DNA of 64,000 bases. Origin: Pseudorasbora parva. Taxonomy: Eukaryota; Chordata; Actinopteri; Cypriniformes; Gobionidae. The position numbers were made by a program, and so were the translations under genes. The first letter of the stretch is position 1, and every line of letters starts with the position of its first letter. Positions 23,487 to 38,930 of the stretch are shown here, one piece after another. The notes below the pieces were generated by a model. The model worked only from the letters and a program-made list of their open reading frames with translations. It searched no databases and had not been told where the DNA came from. The stretch lies in the NCBI RefSeq assembly GCF_024679245.1, contig NC_090188.1, positions 35,238,951 through 35,302,950 on the forward strand, in the 5' to 3' direction.

Positions 23487-23551
<65 letters not shown>
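23487..23551. repeat. (AG)n microsatellite
   Basis: About 32 uninterrupted AG units. Confidence 0.97.
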
Positions 23552-26310
<2,759 letters not shown>

Positions 26311-26541
26311 AGGGCTGAATCTGAAATCGCTCTCTGTAAACATTATTTGAGGGGACAGCCATTTGCAGTGGTCTCCGTAACCATAGTGGACGTTATTAAG
26401 TGCACTCATTCAATCTCACTTTGCACCGCAATAACGAGTGTAGGCCTACAGCTGATGTACACACAACCGCTGTCCGACTATATTAGTGGATAACATAGGG
26501 AAAAGTGAATGATGCTTCAGTGGGCGATTTCAGATTCAGCC
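26311..26541. mobile_element. Short MITE with about 17-bp inverted ends
   Basis: GGCTGAATCTGAAATCGC at the left and GCGATTTCAGATTCAGCC at the right are exact inverted copies about 230 bp apart. No coding capacity. Superfamily not assigned, since no clear target duplication is seen. Confidence 0.65.
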
Positions 26542-26970
26542 TTGCGATCTCTGCTGTGCTCTCACAACAGTGGGTGAGTATCAAGGGTGATAATGGACTG
26601 ATCCCTCTTCTTGAGAGAATGGTTGAGAAATAAATAGCATATAAAAATTGGGAAATTAAAGTTTATATTGGTTGCTCAGGGCAGGGAACTTGGAACTGTG
26701 CGAATGCAAAAAACGTTTTATTTACTTCAAGCGCTTGCGCTGTTGTGTTCAATAGTATCCAGGCTACACTTGAGTTACCGACCGCTATACCGTATTTAAC
26801 TGGGAAATCTGATCGAGTGCCGCGGGAATGCGGACCAGTCAAATCCTGTAGTCACCAGTGTGCTATGAATTCTGGGATAGGGAAGGCTGCAAAGTTGTGG
26901 GAAGGTTCCATCTGCTGTACCCTTCCTTTGCCTGAGAACCGAAGGGCACATTTTGAAGTCGCTCATGAAT

Positions 26971-27425
26971 TGCGGCAGCCTTCGTCATACCGCTGTGACG
27001 CAATCGCACTTCAAATGCGGCCTTCAGAGGTGCAGCTTTCACTTTGGGACAGCCTTCGTAGTGCCGCTGTGACATAATCACACTTCAAATGCGGCCTCCA
27101 GAGGGTGCAGCCTTCACATTGGGACAGCCTTCGTAGTGCCGCTATGACATAATCGCACTTCAAATGCGGCCTCCAGAGGGTGCAGCCTTCACATTGGGAC
27201 AGCCTTTGTAGTGCTGCTGTGACGTAATCGCACTTCAAATGCGGCCTCCAGAGGGTGCAGCCTTCACATTGGGACAGCCTTCGTAGTGCCGCTGTGACGT
27301 AATCGCACTTCAAATGCGGCCTCCAGAGAGTGCAGCCTTCACATTGGGACAGCCTTCGTAGTGCCGCTATGACATAATCGCATTTCAAATGCGGCCTTCG
27401 AAGTGCGCGCACTTCACTTTGGGAC
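26971..27425. repeat. 75-bp minisatellite, about six units
   Basis: Units begin near 26971, 27046, 27121, 27196, 27271 and 27346, each opening with the block GGGACAGCCTTCGTAGTGCC or a close variant. Because 75 is divisible by three, the minus strand stays open for 156 codons with a 25-residue periodic translation. This is not evidence for a gene. Confidence 0.93.
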
Positions 27426-27439
27426 ACAGCTTTTGAATA

Positions 27440-28835
27440 ATGGAAAGAAAATAAGTTCATATACATTTTTAAAAAACACAATACTAATGTTTTAACTTAG
27501 GAAGAGTTCAGAAATTAATATTTGGTGGAATAACCCCGATTTTGAATCACAGCTTTCATGCGTCTCCACCAGTCTTTCACATTGATGTTGGGCGACTTTA
27601 TGCCACTCCTGGTGCAAAAATTCCCACAGCTTGGATTTGTTTGATGGCTTGTGACCATTCATATTCCTCTTGATCACATTCCAGAGGTTTTCAATGGGGT
27701 TCAGGTCTGGCGATTGGGCTGGCCATGATAGGGTCTTGCTCTGGTGATCCTCCATCCACACCTTGATTGACCTGGCTGTGTAGCATTGAGCATTGTCCTG
27801 CTGGAAAAAAACAGTCCTTAGAGTTGGGGAACATTGTCAGAGAAGAAGGAAGCTTTCTTCTAGGACAACCTTGTACGTGGTTTGATTCATGCGTCCTTCA
27901 CAAAGACAAATCTGCCCGATTCCAGTCTTGCTGAAGCACCCCCAGATCATCACCGATCCTCCACCAAATTTTACAGTGGGTGCTAGACGCTGTGGCTTGT
28001 AGGCCTCTCCAGACCTCCGCCTAACGAATAGACGACCAGGTGTTAGACAAAGCTGAAAATTGGACTCCTCAGAGAAGATGACCTTACTCCAGTCCTCTAC
28101 ACTAAAGTCCAATCCTTATGGTCTCTTGCAAACCTCAGCCTGCCTCTTCTTTGCTTCTCATTGATGAAGGGCTTTTTTATAGCTTTGCACAACTTCAGCC
28201 CTGCCCCTAGGAGCCTGTTTCGAACCGTCCTCGCCTTGCACTTCACCCCAGCTGCCTTTTGCAATTCTTTTTGTAGGTCACTTGATGTCATCCTATGGTT
28301 GTTTAGTGACATTCAAATGAGTTGGTGGCCATTCCGGTCAGTGGAGAGTCATTTTCGCCTTCTGCCTGTCTGTAGCTTTGTTGTCCCCAATGTCTGCTGC
28401 TTGAGCTTGTTATTATGAACCACCGTCTTTGAAATTTTAAGGATGGAAGCAACCCAACACTCACTGTATCCCTCTGCTAGTAAAGCCAGAATTTAACTCT
28501 TCTTTTCCTCACTCAAAACTTTGCTTTTCAACTTTTTTGGCATGGTCAATAGTTATTTTTTTGATTCCAATTAGTTCTGAGGTACTACTAGCCCTGTTTT
28601 TGCCATTCAGCTGGTCCTATTGCAAGAGATAGTGATGACCACAGAAGTATTTTTTTTATACTTACCTTATTAAATACGATTTGGTTCAGGTGATCATCTA
28701 ATCAGCACCTCATTTAGTAGAATGAGGTGTGCCTGTGTTAGAATTCAACAGACATTGGAATGGAATGGCTTCCATACTTGTAGAGATGCTGATTTAAGAA
28801 AATTGCAGTGGTCTCTTAATTCTTTCCAGAGTTGT
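27440..28835 (-). mobile_element. Tc1-family transposon, left end degraded
   Basis: The right terminus (AAGAAAATTGCAGTGGTCTC to about 28835, followed by TA) is recognisable as a Tc1-type terminal repeat. The matching left terminus is not visible, and sequence left of 27480 looks different, so the left boundary is approximate. The broken transposase inside reads leftward. Confidence 0.8.
27492..28543 (-). pseudogene. Tc1-type transposase, broken
   Basis: The start at 28543 (MPKKLKSKVLSEEKK) is followed by a stop within 20 codons. The helix-turn-helix continues in pieces, including MTSSDLQKELQKAAGVKC (about 28290). The first catalytic block reads KVIFSEESNFQL, where Glu replaces the usual catalytic Asp. 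WGCFSKTGIG follows, then a frameshift. QQDNAQCYTARS holds the second Asp at about 27795, and SPDLNPIENLW at about 27690-27720 holds the final Glu. Frameshifts and stops rule out activity. Confidence 0.88.
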
Positions 28836-28971
28836 ATATATCTACCTGAATTTCATGAAAACTTCAGGATGTCTTAATATATAGTCCACCTTTAATTTAC
28901 TAATAGCACTTTTGAGAATGATATTACTTATACTATATGCTATATGCATACTACTTGCTAGATACTGTGCG

Positions 28972-29080
<109 letters not shown>

Positions 29081-29099
29081 TCTTGCAATTTTGCATTTA

Positions 29100-29240
29100 A
29101 AAGACATCTAATAGTCATCCAAACACAGCCCAGACGTCTAGGCTAAAACAAGGCAAAATTTGGGCTGTTAGTGAAATTTGAATAGTTGTCTAACCATAGC
29201 CCAAGAATAGTCATCTAGAACATGAACAAAGTCAAATGTC
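29100..29240. repeat. Dispersed repeat fragment
   Basis: Paired words such as 'cagcccagacgtctaggc' and 'agcccaagaatagtcatcta' suggest an imperfect fold-back repeat. Low confidence in family and limits. Confidence 0.3.
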
Positions 29241-30316
29241 AAAGAAAAACACCTTCTAACCACTGTTGATTTTACATGATGGAATATCATACATCTTGCA
29301 AGTTATTTTGGAAATTATATGTCACCAAATTGAAAGTTATTTTGGCTAGAAGTGGGTTAGGCAGACTATACCGGGTCTATAGTTAACTGAGATGGTAAAA
29401 TGATGGCTATTACTTGCATAACAGATACCCAGTTTAATTTGTTCTGTGATGCTTGAGGAGGCCTATCTAGGTATGCATTTTAGCAATAAAGTTAAATACT
29501 TGTTTCCATTAGATTTGTATTTTCGATAATGTAGAAAAAAAATACATAAAAACATAAAGAGAAAATGGTACAATAATCAACACAATAAAAATTTATTTTA
29601 CCTGATTATTATTTTTTTCTAACCTGACGTGGTCATACTCAATTCTAGTCAGAATATGAGTCTGAAACTGCTCCATTGGGCTGTGATTATGGGGCGTGTT
29701 TCAACCCAACCAGGAAAGACCTCAATTGGATAGACTAACAACCAATCAGAGCAACGCAATGTCAAATGTCAACAGAGTTCCGTTTTTTCGCGGGTTGTGT
29801 TCTATGTCCGCGGGTTGAAGTGACTATTATGTGATACATACAGTAGACCCATAAATGCGAATTTTAGATGGCAACCTTGCCAAAATAACACACATTTCAC
29901 CCCCCAAGCTTGTTTAGGGCTAGTACTTGGCGGGTTTCGTTGTAAAAACTTGGCAACCCTGTCTGCACATGCGCTGGAATACACGATCTTTGCCGGTGTT
30001 GTAAAAAAACAAAAGAATTTAAGGATACACAGAGTACCTACCCAACATGATCATCATTTCTGAGAGAAATTGTGAAGGTGAATGCATATACAAAACAAGC
30101 TCTCCGTTTAGGATTTGAACAAATATTACCCAAGCCCCTTTGATGACGTGCATGATTACGTTACTGTTTATCATCTGTCCGTCATCGTCTAAAGCCCGCC
30201 CTGGTGATTTCATTGGTCCGAACAGTTTCTGTTCGGAGATAATTACTCCTCTATGGAGCAAAGCCAGACCGAACTGACCAACCTAAAAAATGTGTGGGCG
30301 GGGCTGAGTTCGGCTG
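29241..30316. other. No gene recognised; repeat-like DNA before the LTR element
   Basis: The last 200 bp look like a fish dispersed repeat that served as the insertion target: the text continues across the LTR element at 37955. Confidence 0.45.
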
Positions 30317-31350
30317 TGTTAGGGGTTAACAGCTTATGACCCAGGACCAGTAGTGAAGAAATGAAGACAGAGTCAGGATTGCAATTAAATAAAAGAAAAA
30401 TTTACTTAAGAATAGTTTGCAGTTTCAAAAGCAGAAGCCAGCTTCAAGTCTCACAAGGAGTTCGTAGGCCGCGCTCCCTCTCTCACCGTCTCGTTGCCTC
30501 GCCCTATCGTACATACAATTGTCCCAACAGTTATACCGTTTTCAAGGTCTTATCCACGTCATTACTGCAATGTGGATGGTTCTGATTGGCTCAGAGACAA
30601 TGCACAGTCATGGTAAATTTCCACTCGAGTCAGTTAATCTGATGCACGTTTCCACTGACGTGTCACTTGTTGATGCTTTCACCCAGAATTAGGCCCGCAG
30701 TGACCTTCCAGATCTGGAGCAGGCGCCAGCTTGCCCAGAACAACAAGTCCACCCATCGCTTCGGGTGCCCATTGTACACCATTCTGATCTGTAACACAGA
30801 ATATTGCGCACATACACAGATACACAGTCTCTCCAAGGTTGGAGCTGATTAAGCTCCAGTTCTTACCAAAACATACTGATAACATGTGCTTTCTTTTAGT
30901 GAGAGGTACACACTAGTACAGGCAATATTCATCTTGAGTCTTTAGTGTTTCAGTAAAAGGAAATATAAAAGGATTAAAACATAATAAATTAAATGAAAGA
31001 CAAATCCATATTTCATATCTGGAAGCCGGGCTAAGTGAGCAAACCCTGTTACTGCACTCCTGACATGTTAGGGGTGTGTGATACCTCCAAAATCCAAACA
31101 CATGACCTTGTTGCCAGTGTTTAGTGACACATCACACATCTCTAGGCCAGACCCTCAGTCACTCCTCAGAGACCAAATACACACTTTAGAAAACAAGAAA
31201 CTAAAACAAAATCAATCTGGATAGAATCATTATAATAATATAGGTAATATAGGAAGATGAATATTAATTAAGGTTTTGATTATGAAGTTATAGGATATAA
31301 ATATATACAGGTATATTGAAGCGGCAGTGGATTTCAAAATCCCCCCTTCA
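30317..31350 (-). repeat. LTR (3' LTR in minus orientation)
   Basis: 1034 bp, ends TGTTAGGGG and CCCCCCTTCA on the + strand. Its four short reading frames recur unchanged in the other LTR. Confidence 0.95.
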
Positions 31351-31362
31351 CTCCCTCCTAAA
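31351..31362 (-). other. Polypurine tract candidate
   Basis: On the minus strand TTAGGAGGGAG directly precedes the LTR start TGAAGGGG. This supports the minus orientation. Confidence 0.6.
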
Positions 31363-31500
31363 GGCCAACTTTGGGGTCCCAATGACCCCCTAAAGTTGGT
31401 CTACCAATTTTAGGCCGCTTCATAATGTTCAATGCTCTCCCCTTTTTAGTTTATAATCTTTGAAAAAAAGAAAATCTCTTTTCCCCTCAGGGATTTAACT

Positions 31501-31620
31501 TCAATCATTATTAATCTCATCTAATTTGGTTTTATCAATGGGTTGATTGATTACAATCAGCACATATTCATCCTCAAGAGGACATTCTACATTAGCACCC
31601 CATGTTAAATACCACCCCAT
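31501..31620 (-). CDS. 39-codon frame near the 3' end of the LTR element, unidentified
   Basis: The frame starts at 31620 (MGWYLTWGANVECPLEDEY) and ends at 31501. It lies about 140 bp inside the 3' LTR in element orientation. A pyrimidine-rich AG (TTTTTATTTCAG) lies about 110 bp upstream, so it might be the end of a spliced accessory frame. The residue mix is protein-like, but the length is too small to judge and no family is recognised. Confidence 0.15.
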   Translation of the reverse strand: MGWYLTWGANVECPLEDEYVLIVINQPIDKTKLDEINND

Positions 31621-34600
31621 TAGAAATACCAAGATATCTCATCTAAAAATAGGGATTTTAAATACATTTCTTTCAAAACACAGACCTTTTTCATCTTCAA
31701 AACAATAGTGGTCTGAAATAAAAATAAACAAAATAAATAGGCATCATAATCCATCCAATTACATTCAGTCTCTACATAAAACATCCTTCAGTTTACAGTC
31801 TACATACATGTACCATCTTAATTTCACATTCTATTCATTTCTTTCCCAAACATGTACATAACATCCATTTCAATCGCTTTTCCCTGATTTTACTCAAGAA
31901 CCTTCTTGTTAAACCCATTTTCATAACTCATATTTTTCTTTTCCACATAGATTTCCACATACTCAAACCTTTTTGTTACACTTGCTTTTTCCATCAAATC
32001 CAGTTTTCACTCATGATAGCCCACATCATTTTTAACTTAAATGAACATAACCATAAAATTGTTAATGTTGAAAACTTCACATCAAAGTGACATATTTATC
32101 CATTTGTATTACATTCAACCAGCTTGTTCACATCTTTATCTTGTGACATTGTGCTTAATCATACTCAATACCAATTATTTTTCAAAATAACTTTTCAAAC
32201 CCATGTTATTTAGTAAACCATTCAAAATCCATTCATTAGGGTTTCCTTTAAAGTAACATTTTTCTTTCAATGTCTTGTCCATTAAAACTCTTCAGGCATA
32301 AGCTCCAAATGACCAAAATCTTTACCCTGTTGATTTATGTCATCTGGCAGTGATACTTCTCATCAAATCCTCACTAGCCTTCCTTTGCCTCTTACACCAA
32401 AATTGTTATAATTTTCCCAAGAACTTACACATTTCCATAATCTCCCAAGTTACTTTATAAAGTATTCAAATTTGTACTGTCATCATCAATTTATTTAAAA
32501 CTGTTTTAAAACAATCTGTATTTTGAATATCATTCATTGTTCAATATATATTAACTTAATTTGATGTGAAGTGTACTTAAATTCTGTCAGAAGTTTTATT
32601 TCCACAACATTAATCTTTAGGGCTATTTCTCTCTTGTTTTAACTTGTCACATTATTCTTTATCAAAATAGTAAGTCTCCAGTGCAGATGCACCATGTGAT
32701 CATTATTGTTTCAGTCTTATCTCTACTGCTCTACAGAAACCAAAATATTATTTTATTCATCTTTCAATCCCAGTCACACCGAAAAACTTAAAGTCACTTG
32801 CTCCTTTAACATTAATTAGACATTATTACTAGACATCTAATGTCCTGCATCCATTTAAGGGATGAAACAAATAAAAAAAACAAAAATCAAACTTTTTCTT
32901 TTAGAAATTATCTTTTTGGTCGCCCTTCTGCCTTCAGAAATATGAGGGAATCTCTGGATAATTTAGATAGTGACTTCAGCCAATTTGTCACTTTGTCTCT
33001 GCCGTCAAGTTTCTAACATTTATGTTTAACATTTCTAATCAATTGAATATTTCAATTTAAACCCTCAGTTAAATTTAGAGATGGGTGTTTAACCCATTAA
33101 GAAACGCCATTCTTAACTTTATAATTCCACTTCAACTAATCCAGAGATTAATTCAGATCAGCATCATAAATGACAAAATTAGTCATAATTACCAGTAACG
33201 GACAGAGCTGGATACCAGTCCACTTAAAGCTCGTCCCATGTTCTGGATCATCTTTTCACCAGATTCCTTCAGAATTAGCAGTTTCTTTAAAAGTTGTCGT
33301 TTGCCTTAACCCATCTGTAATGATAAACACTCATTCCAGAGGTTAATGACCTCACACACACTATCAGGACAGAACAGTTTCACAAACCAACACATACAAA
33401 ACATAAAGTGCAGTCATCAACAAACATACGCACATTAAACATATAACTATGAATTGCTCATTCTCAAAATTTGCTTTTAGTGTTTAACTAAAAAATATTT
33501 AAACTCAGTTCTTACATGGTTTCTTAACCAATTTCAAATCATGTCTGTTCATTATTCCTTCATTTTTAGAGAAGTCAGCTGGGTTGTTTTGGTTCTGATA
33601 TCATTGCTTTTGTTTAGTTTCAGCTTTAGCACGACGATAACAGACAGAGCACCATTCCTCCTTCTTAAGCAGTCTCTCTTTCTCTTACACGGATAGTCTC
33701 TTTTATTAAATTCATTAACCTTTAACCTTTACAAAGTTTAGAAATGTAAATGTTTAACTTTCAAATTAGAGCTATATAATCATCTCAAAATAAGTTATGC
33801 TATGAATTATTTTCTTCAAGTTACTTTAGTTAAATACCTTTTGTTATCCAGACCTCCTCTTTAAACTTCAACAGCTGTTCTTATCTTTAGACACCACCAT
33901 GCCTTCAAATTCTCCTCTGCCATATCTAATGACCTGCAGGATTAAACTCATGATATGGAAATATTAGTTCAATATCACAGTTTTACTGATTCAATTAATA
34001 CATTTTTTTTCTGGTCTCCACAAAAATTAATGACAATCACCTCATGGTCTCAGCTGGCTCTTGAATGACCTTTACCATCATAACTTTCACTCAGGGTCTT
34101 CCCTGGTATTCACAAACAATGCGGTATTTGAGTGAGCGGTATGGAGGAGCCATTATTAGGGCAGGCCCTGCTGTGTCCTGTCTGGACTCTCGGCCCCTAC
34201 AACCACAGTGTCCCCCCTTACTGATGCTGCTGGCCTCACAGACATCGGTTCAACTCTCATACACACCTCACATAAAACACCTCCCTTCTTGGAAGTGCCC
34301 AATGGCGGTGACCCCCATGTCTTAGGTCGTCCCCCGCTGGCCAAAAGAGGATCTTACCCGTCTTCGGCGAATCACCCTCATTCACATTGGTCATCGCTTG
34401 AGATCTTTGACCCTTTAAATGGATCAGATGTTTTTCTGGAGCCTTGGGGAAAGTGCATTCAAGAGTCACCAGAGCCATTTAGTCTGCTTACTATAAGTAA
34501 AACATGGAGACAGGTTAATCATAACACTACTTAATCACTTATACCATTTTACATCCTTCAAACCGCAACATATTAGTGCGTAGATTATACTCAGTGAATT

Positions 34601-36898
34601 TAGCCATAACCACTGTCCATTCAATTTAATGTCCTGCATGTTGACTCTGACCTGATCCATTGGTCCTGTGCATGGTGGCGGCTAAGATTAGACAAAGATG
34701 TCACTGGTCATGGGATAATTTATTTTAAAAATTTCAGTTAATTAAAATTATGTATTTGAAAACATTTGATACCTTTATTATTGCCCTCCTAATGGCACTT
34801 TCAATCTTTTTAACAAATCACTGTCTCTATGATTTTCAACTGATGCACTGTGCTTTTACTAGAAATCTCTTATCACCTATGACACAGGCTCAGATAACAG
34901 CATTGAGCTGGTTTTGAATGAGAGAGAGACTCTGAGTTATTCAGGATGGTTCACTGTGTTTTCATAAACTTTATACTACTCACACTAGCTCAGCATAAGA
35001 TCTGGCTAGAAATTAAAATTGTTTTCAAATAAGACATCAAACATTTCCTTTAAACTCTATCCTTAGACAGAGATCACATTTTCCATTAATCATAAGTTTA
35101 TATTTGTCTTTTTTCCATACAATTAATTTAGAAACTACACATTTCTCAGATTAAGTCTCTGTTACTGTAGCAAGTTCGGCCCTAGCACCAGAAACGGTGG
35201 GGGCCAGATTCAGATAAGCGAATTGTTTTATTACAGCTCTGCACCAGCTTAACTTTTTTAAACCAAAACACCAGCATCTAGGGTTTTTAACATATTAACA
35301 CCAATTTATCTTACAAACAGTGTTTTTACCAACATTCAGACAAATTAACATTATTAGAAAAGAGGAACAGGAAGCACCTTTTTTATAAACCTGTCATTTA
35401 AACCTCTAATGTCACTGTTTATATATTTTCTCACCTCACATGTTTTTCGGTCATTGTCTTTAATTTTACCTCATAATTTTAATTAATTATCATAGATCTT
35501 TCCTTCAAAAATAATAACTAAAGTCGATAAATTCATATTTCATTATTTTGTTAGACAGAGTGTAAGCCACTTCTTTGTTACTTTCTTACTTTGTTTCATC
35601 AAAATTTAATCTGATGGGCTGATTTGCCACCATTTCTACACCTTATGGGTGGGTGGTTACAGTTACATACAAAATGGCCCTGCTGACCACAATTAAAACT
35701 CTCTGTCATTTAGCAACTGGCATGTTTCAGTCTAGTTCCCAGTCTGTAAGGCGGTGCCTAAAGCGGCAGTCGCTCGGACAGTCAGAGAAGAGCGCGCGAG
35801 AGGGGAGGGGGCAGATAAGACTGGCTGCTCACACATCTTGGAGTTTTCGCTTTTTCAAAAACAATCTCAAGCCCTTTTTCAGACTACAACTCAATTCCAG
35901 TAATTTCAGACAATTTATTACGTTTGGCAGTTAGACTATACCATCCCTCAGTAATCTTCTGGGATTTTTCTTACAGGGGTTAAACCCCACTCATTTTACA
36001 AATTCATTATTACTCTTTGTTTGTAGCCAGTCAAGTTGCTATGTTTTAATATTTTTAAATAAATATGCTCTGCAAATTTCTTTTAAGTGAGGGCTTCAGA
36101 GCAAAGCTAGTTACAGCATTTGCTCTCTTTCATTTCAACATATTATCAAGACTGATCAAGTTACTGATCATGTCACAATTTATCAGCCATATTTTAGTCA
36201 AAGTTCATACTCACCGAAACAGCAAGAGATGGAGGCGGCGATCTTTACCCAACACAGCTGTGGCTTCTGCGTGATGAAACTGCAAAGGACACTTGTACGA
36301 AAACGTCACATACTGGTCCGTGCCAATTTGGGTCACAATTTTTATTTTACTCGGGATCGTTCCAGATGCATCCCTGGCAAACAACTCCTGAATCTATTTT
36401 TATTTTGTTTAACTAATAACTAATATTTTATTCCCTGACTGCCTGATTCTCTAAGTTCTAAACTCTAAGTTCGGGGTACCCCTATCTGAGATGGAAGAGA
36501 GAGAGCAGGTTTGCGATGCCCCCTGGTCCATGTGACCGTCTCTTAAGACTCTAACTCAGACAAACAGATCACACACCAGAGAGACGTGCCCCTGTAGAGG
36601 TGGTGCTACACCAGTGGCCCCCAATGGGCTCTCCCCTGTATTAGACACGTGTCTTGCGCTGTCTGCTACGCGTTAGCCGTTGCCCGTAGTAACGTGGCGT
36701 GCTCTCAGCGACCTTCTTATACCCTTATGCTGTTCCCAAAAACAAACACTTAGTATAATTAATCCCCATTCCTATCGAAATGAAGCTCTCTCGCTCCCCG
36801 TACCCAATCTCTTCCAGTCAGACAGCCCTAACCAAATAATTAAAGCTTTCTACTACCTTATTTGTTGTTTTGCCAGGGGTGTCACCAAGGAATGATTG
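31621..36898 (-). other. Interior of the LTR element, no coding domain found
   Basis: AT-rich with two GC-richer islands, 34100-34480 and 36430-36720. The first has splice-like signals on the minus strand (TTTTACTTATAG before it and ACGGGTAAGA inside it). The second lies in the position of a retroviral leader. Neither carries a known domain. Confidence 0.5.
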
Positions 36899-36916
36899 CC
36901 CGTGCATCCTCCACCA
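36899..36916 (-). other. Primer-binding-site candidate
   Basis: On the minus strand TGGTGGAGGATGCACGGG starts 4 bases after the LTR end. TGG is the expected complement of a tRNA CCA tail. I could not assign the tRNA. Confidence 0.5.
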
Positions 36917-36920
36917 AAAC

Positions 36921-37954
36921 TGTTAGGGGTTAACAGCTTATGACCCAGGACCAGTAGTGAAGAAATGAAGACAGAGTCAGGATTGCAATTAAATAAAAGA
37001 AAAATTTACTTAAGAATAGTTTGCAGTTTCAAAAGCAGAAGCCAGCTTCAAGTCTCACAAGGAGTTCGTAGGCCGCGCTCCCTCTCTCACCGTCTCGTTG
37101 CCTCGCCCTATCGTACATACAATTGTCCCAACAGTTATACCGTTTTCAAGGTCTTATCCACGTCATTACTGCAATGTGGATGGTTCTGATTGGCTCAGAG
37201 ACAATGCACAGTCATGGTAAATTTCCACTCGAGTCAGTTAATCTGATGCACGTTTCCACTGACGTGTCACTTGTTGATGCTTTCACCCAGAATTAGGCCC
37301 GCAGTGACCTTCCAGATCTGGAGCAGGCGCCAGCTTGCCCAGAACAACAAGTCCACCCATCGCTTCGGGTGCCCATTGTACACCATTCTGATCTGTAACA
37401 CAGAATATTGCGCACATACACAGATACACAGTCTCTCCAAGGTTGGAGCTGATTAAGCTCCAGTTCTTACCAAAACATACTGATAACATGTGCTTTCTTT
37501 TAGTGAGAGGTACACACTAGTACAGGCAATATTCATCTTGAGTCTTTAGTGTTTCAGTAAAAGGAAATATAAAAGGATTAAAACATAATAAATTAAATGA
37601 AAGACAAATCCATATTTCATATCTGGAAGCCGGGCTAAGTGAGCAAACCCTGTTACTGCACTCCTGACATGTTAGGGGTGTGTGATACCTCCAAAATCCA
37701 AACACATGACCTTGTTGCCAGTGTTTAGTGACACATCACACATCTCTAGGCCAGACCCTCAGTCACTCCTCAGAGACCAAATACACACTTTAGAAAACAA
37801 GAAACTAAAACAAAATCAATCTGGATAGAATCATTATAATAATATAGGTAATATAGGAAGATGAATATTAATTAAGGTTTTGATTATGAAGTTATAGGAT
37901 ATAAATATATACAGGTATATTGAAGCGGCAGTGGATTTCAAAATCCCCCCTTCA
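36921..37954 (-). repeat. LTR (5' LTR in minus orientation)
   Basis: Direct copy of 30317-31350 with no difference noticed by eye, followed on the + strand by the GCTG duplication. Confidence 0.95.
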
Positions 37955-38224
37955 GCTGGCATCCAGGCTAATTTTTTTCATAATGAGATCACAATTGCTG
38001 TACAGACAATTAAATATAATATGAAATCTTTAACAAAATGAATAGTCAGGAGATAATTTGAGAACAAACAGAAAGCTAAACACACCATGCAAATGTACAG
38101 TGAATAAGACCCAACAAGAAGAAACTAAAACACAAACTAGATGCAAAGCAGGTGAACTTAATGAACTAATCAATGAGTAAACATATCAATTAATAATCAA
38201 CAGAAACAAAATATGATTGTTTTT

Positions 38225-38450
38225 AAAGGGGTAGTTCAACCCAAAAATGTGATAGTTTTTTTTTCGCCCTGATGTCCTTCCAAACCTAAATGAATGTTTT
38301 TCTAAATGAGTCTGTTTTTTTTGTTCATACAATATTTAAATGGTAGCCTAACCAAAATGGCTTGGTTGCCAACATTCTTCAAAACATCTTTTGTGTTTCA
38401 CGGAAGTCCTACAGGTTTGGAATGACACGAGAGTGAGTAAATGCTGATAG
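38225..38450. repeat. Fish MITE fragment (GTAGTTCAACCCAAAAATG end)
   Basis: The end motif and internal 'ggtttggaatgacacgagag' belong to a common group of short inverted-repeat fish elements. Confidence 0.5.
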
Positions 38451-38719
38451 CATTTAAAAGCAGTAAATTTACTTTACTGCATCTTAGCTCAAAATCATCA
38501 GTGCTTTACTGTCAAGTGCAAAAAAAGCAATATTAAATTTCTCTGCATTTGCAGCAAATTCAATACTATCTATCATTATTTGTAATTTTCGTAGTTTTAT
38601 TTATTTACTCCAATTTAAGGCCCCAACCCCAGCAAAAACATTCACGGGGAACTCATGGGCCGGATGGGCTGGGTTTGACAGGGCCGAATTTTAGCCCCAG
38701 TCCAGCCCTGATGTGGGCA

Positions 38720-38930
38720 GATCAGTAATATATTTTAAAATGTAAGTGTCCCCAACTGAGCAAGCCAAAAGCCAAAGGCAACAGTGGTAAGGAACCAAAA
38801 CTCCTTCAGGGCCACAATGGAGAAAAAACCTTGGGAGAAACCAAGCTCAGTCGGGGTGCCAATTCTCCTCTAGCTGACGAACAAAGTGTATGATTATGAT
38901 TCTGGAAGCATTACAGGTCAGAAGTCATAT
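38720..38930. repeat. Dispersed fish repeat (CTTGGGAGAAACCAAGCTCA type)
   Basis: The block 'aaggaaccaaaactcctt' followed by 'gggagaaaccaagctcag' is a frequent cyprinid interspersed sequence, possibly the other end of the repeat kind at 904-1045. Confidence 0.5.

Larger units (their letters stand above)
30317..37954 (-). mobile_element. Large LTR retroelement with non-coding interior
   Basis: Two 1034-bp direct repeats (30317-31350 and 36921-37954) sit at a constant offset of 6604 bp and look identical throughout. They start TG and end CA, and the whole is flanked by GCTG on both sides (30313-30316 and 37955-37958). The minus orientation is inferred: a purine-rich run (AGGAGGGAG) abuts the LTR at 31351, and a TGG-starting primer-site candidate abuts the other LTR. 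The 5570-bp interior has no frame above about 110 codons and no gag, protease, RT, integrase or envelope motif that I can recognise. A 4-bp duplication is typical of class I endogenous-retrovirus-like elements, but a non-autonomous LARD-like element is equally possible. Confidence 0.88.

Noticed and set aside
26971..27425. Direct repeats resembling a CRISPR array
   Set aside because: Units are contiguous 75-bp copies without unique spacers, in an animal genome.
30317..37954. Recent segmental duplication instead of an LTR element
   Set aside because: TG...CA ends, a 4-bp flanking duplication, and polypurine and primer-site candidates at the right places fit an LTR insertion better.
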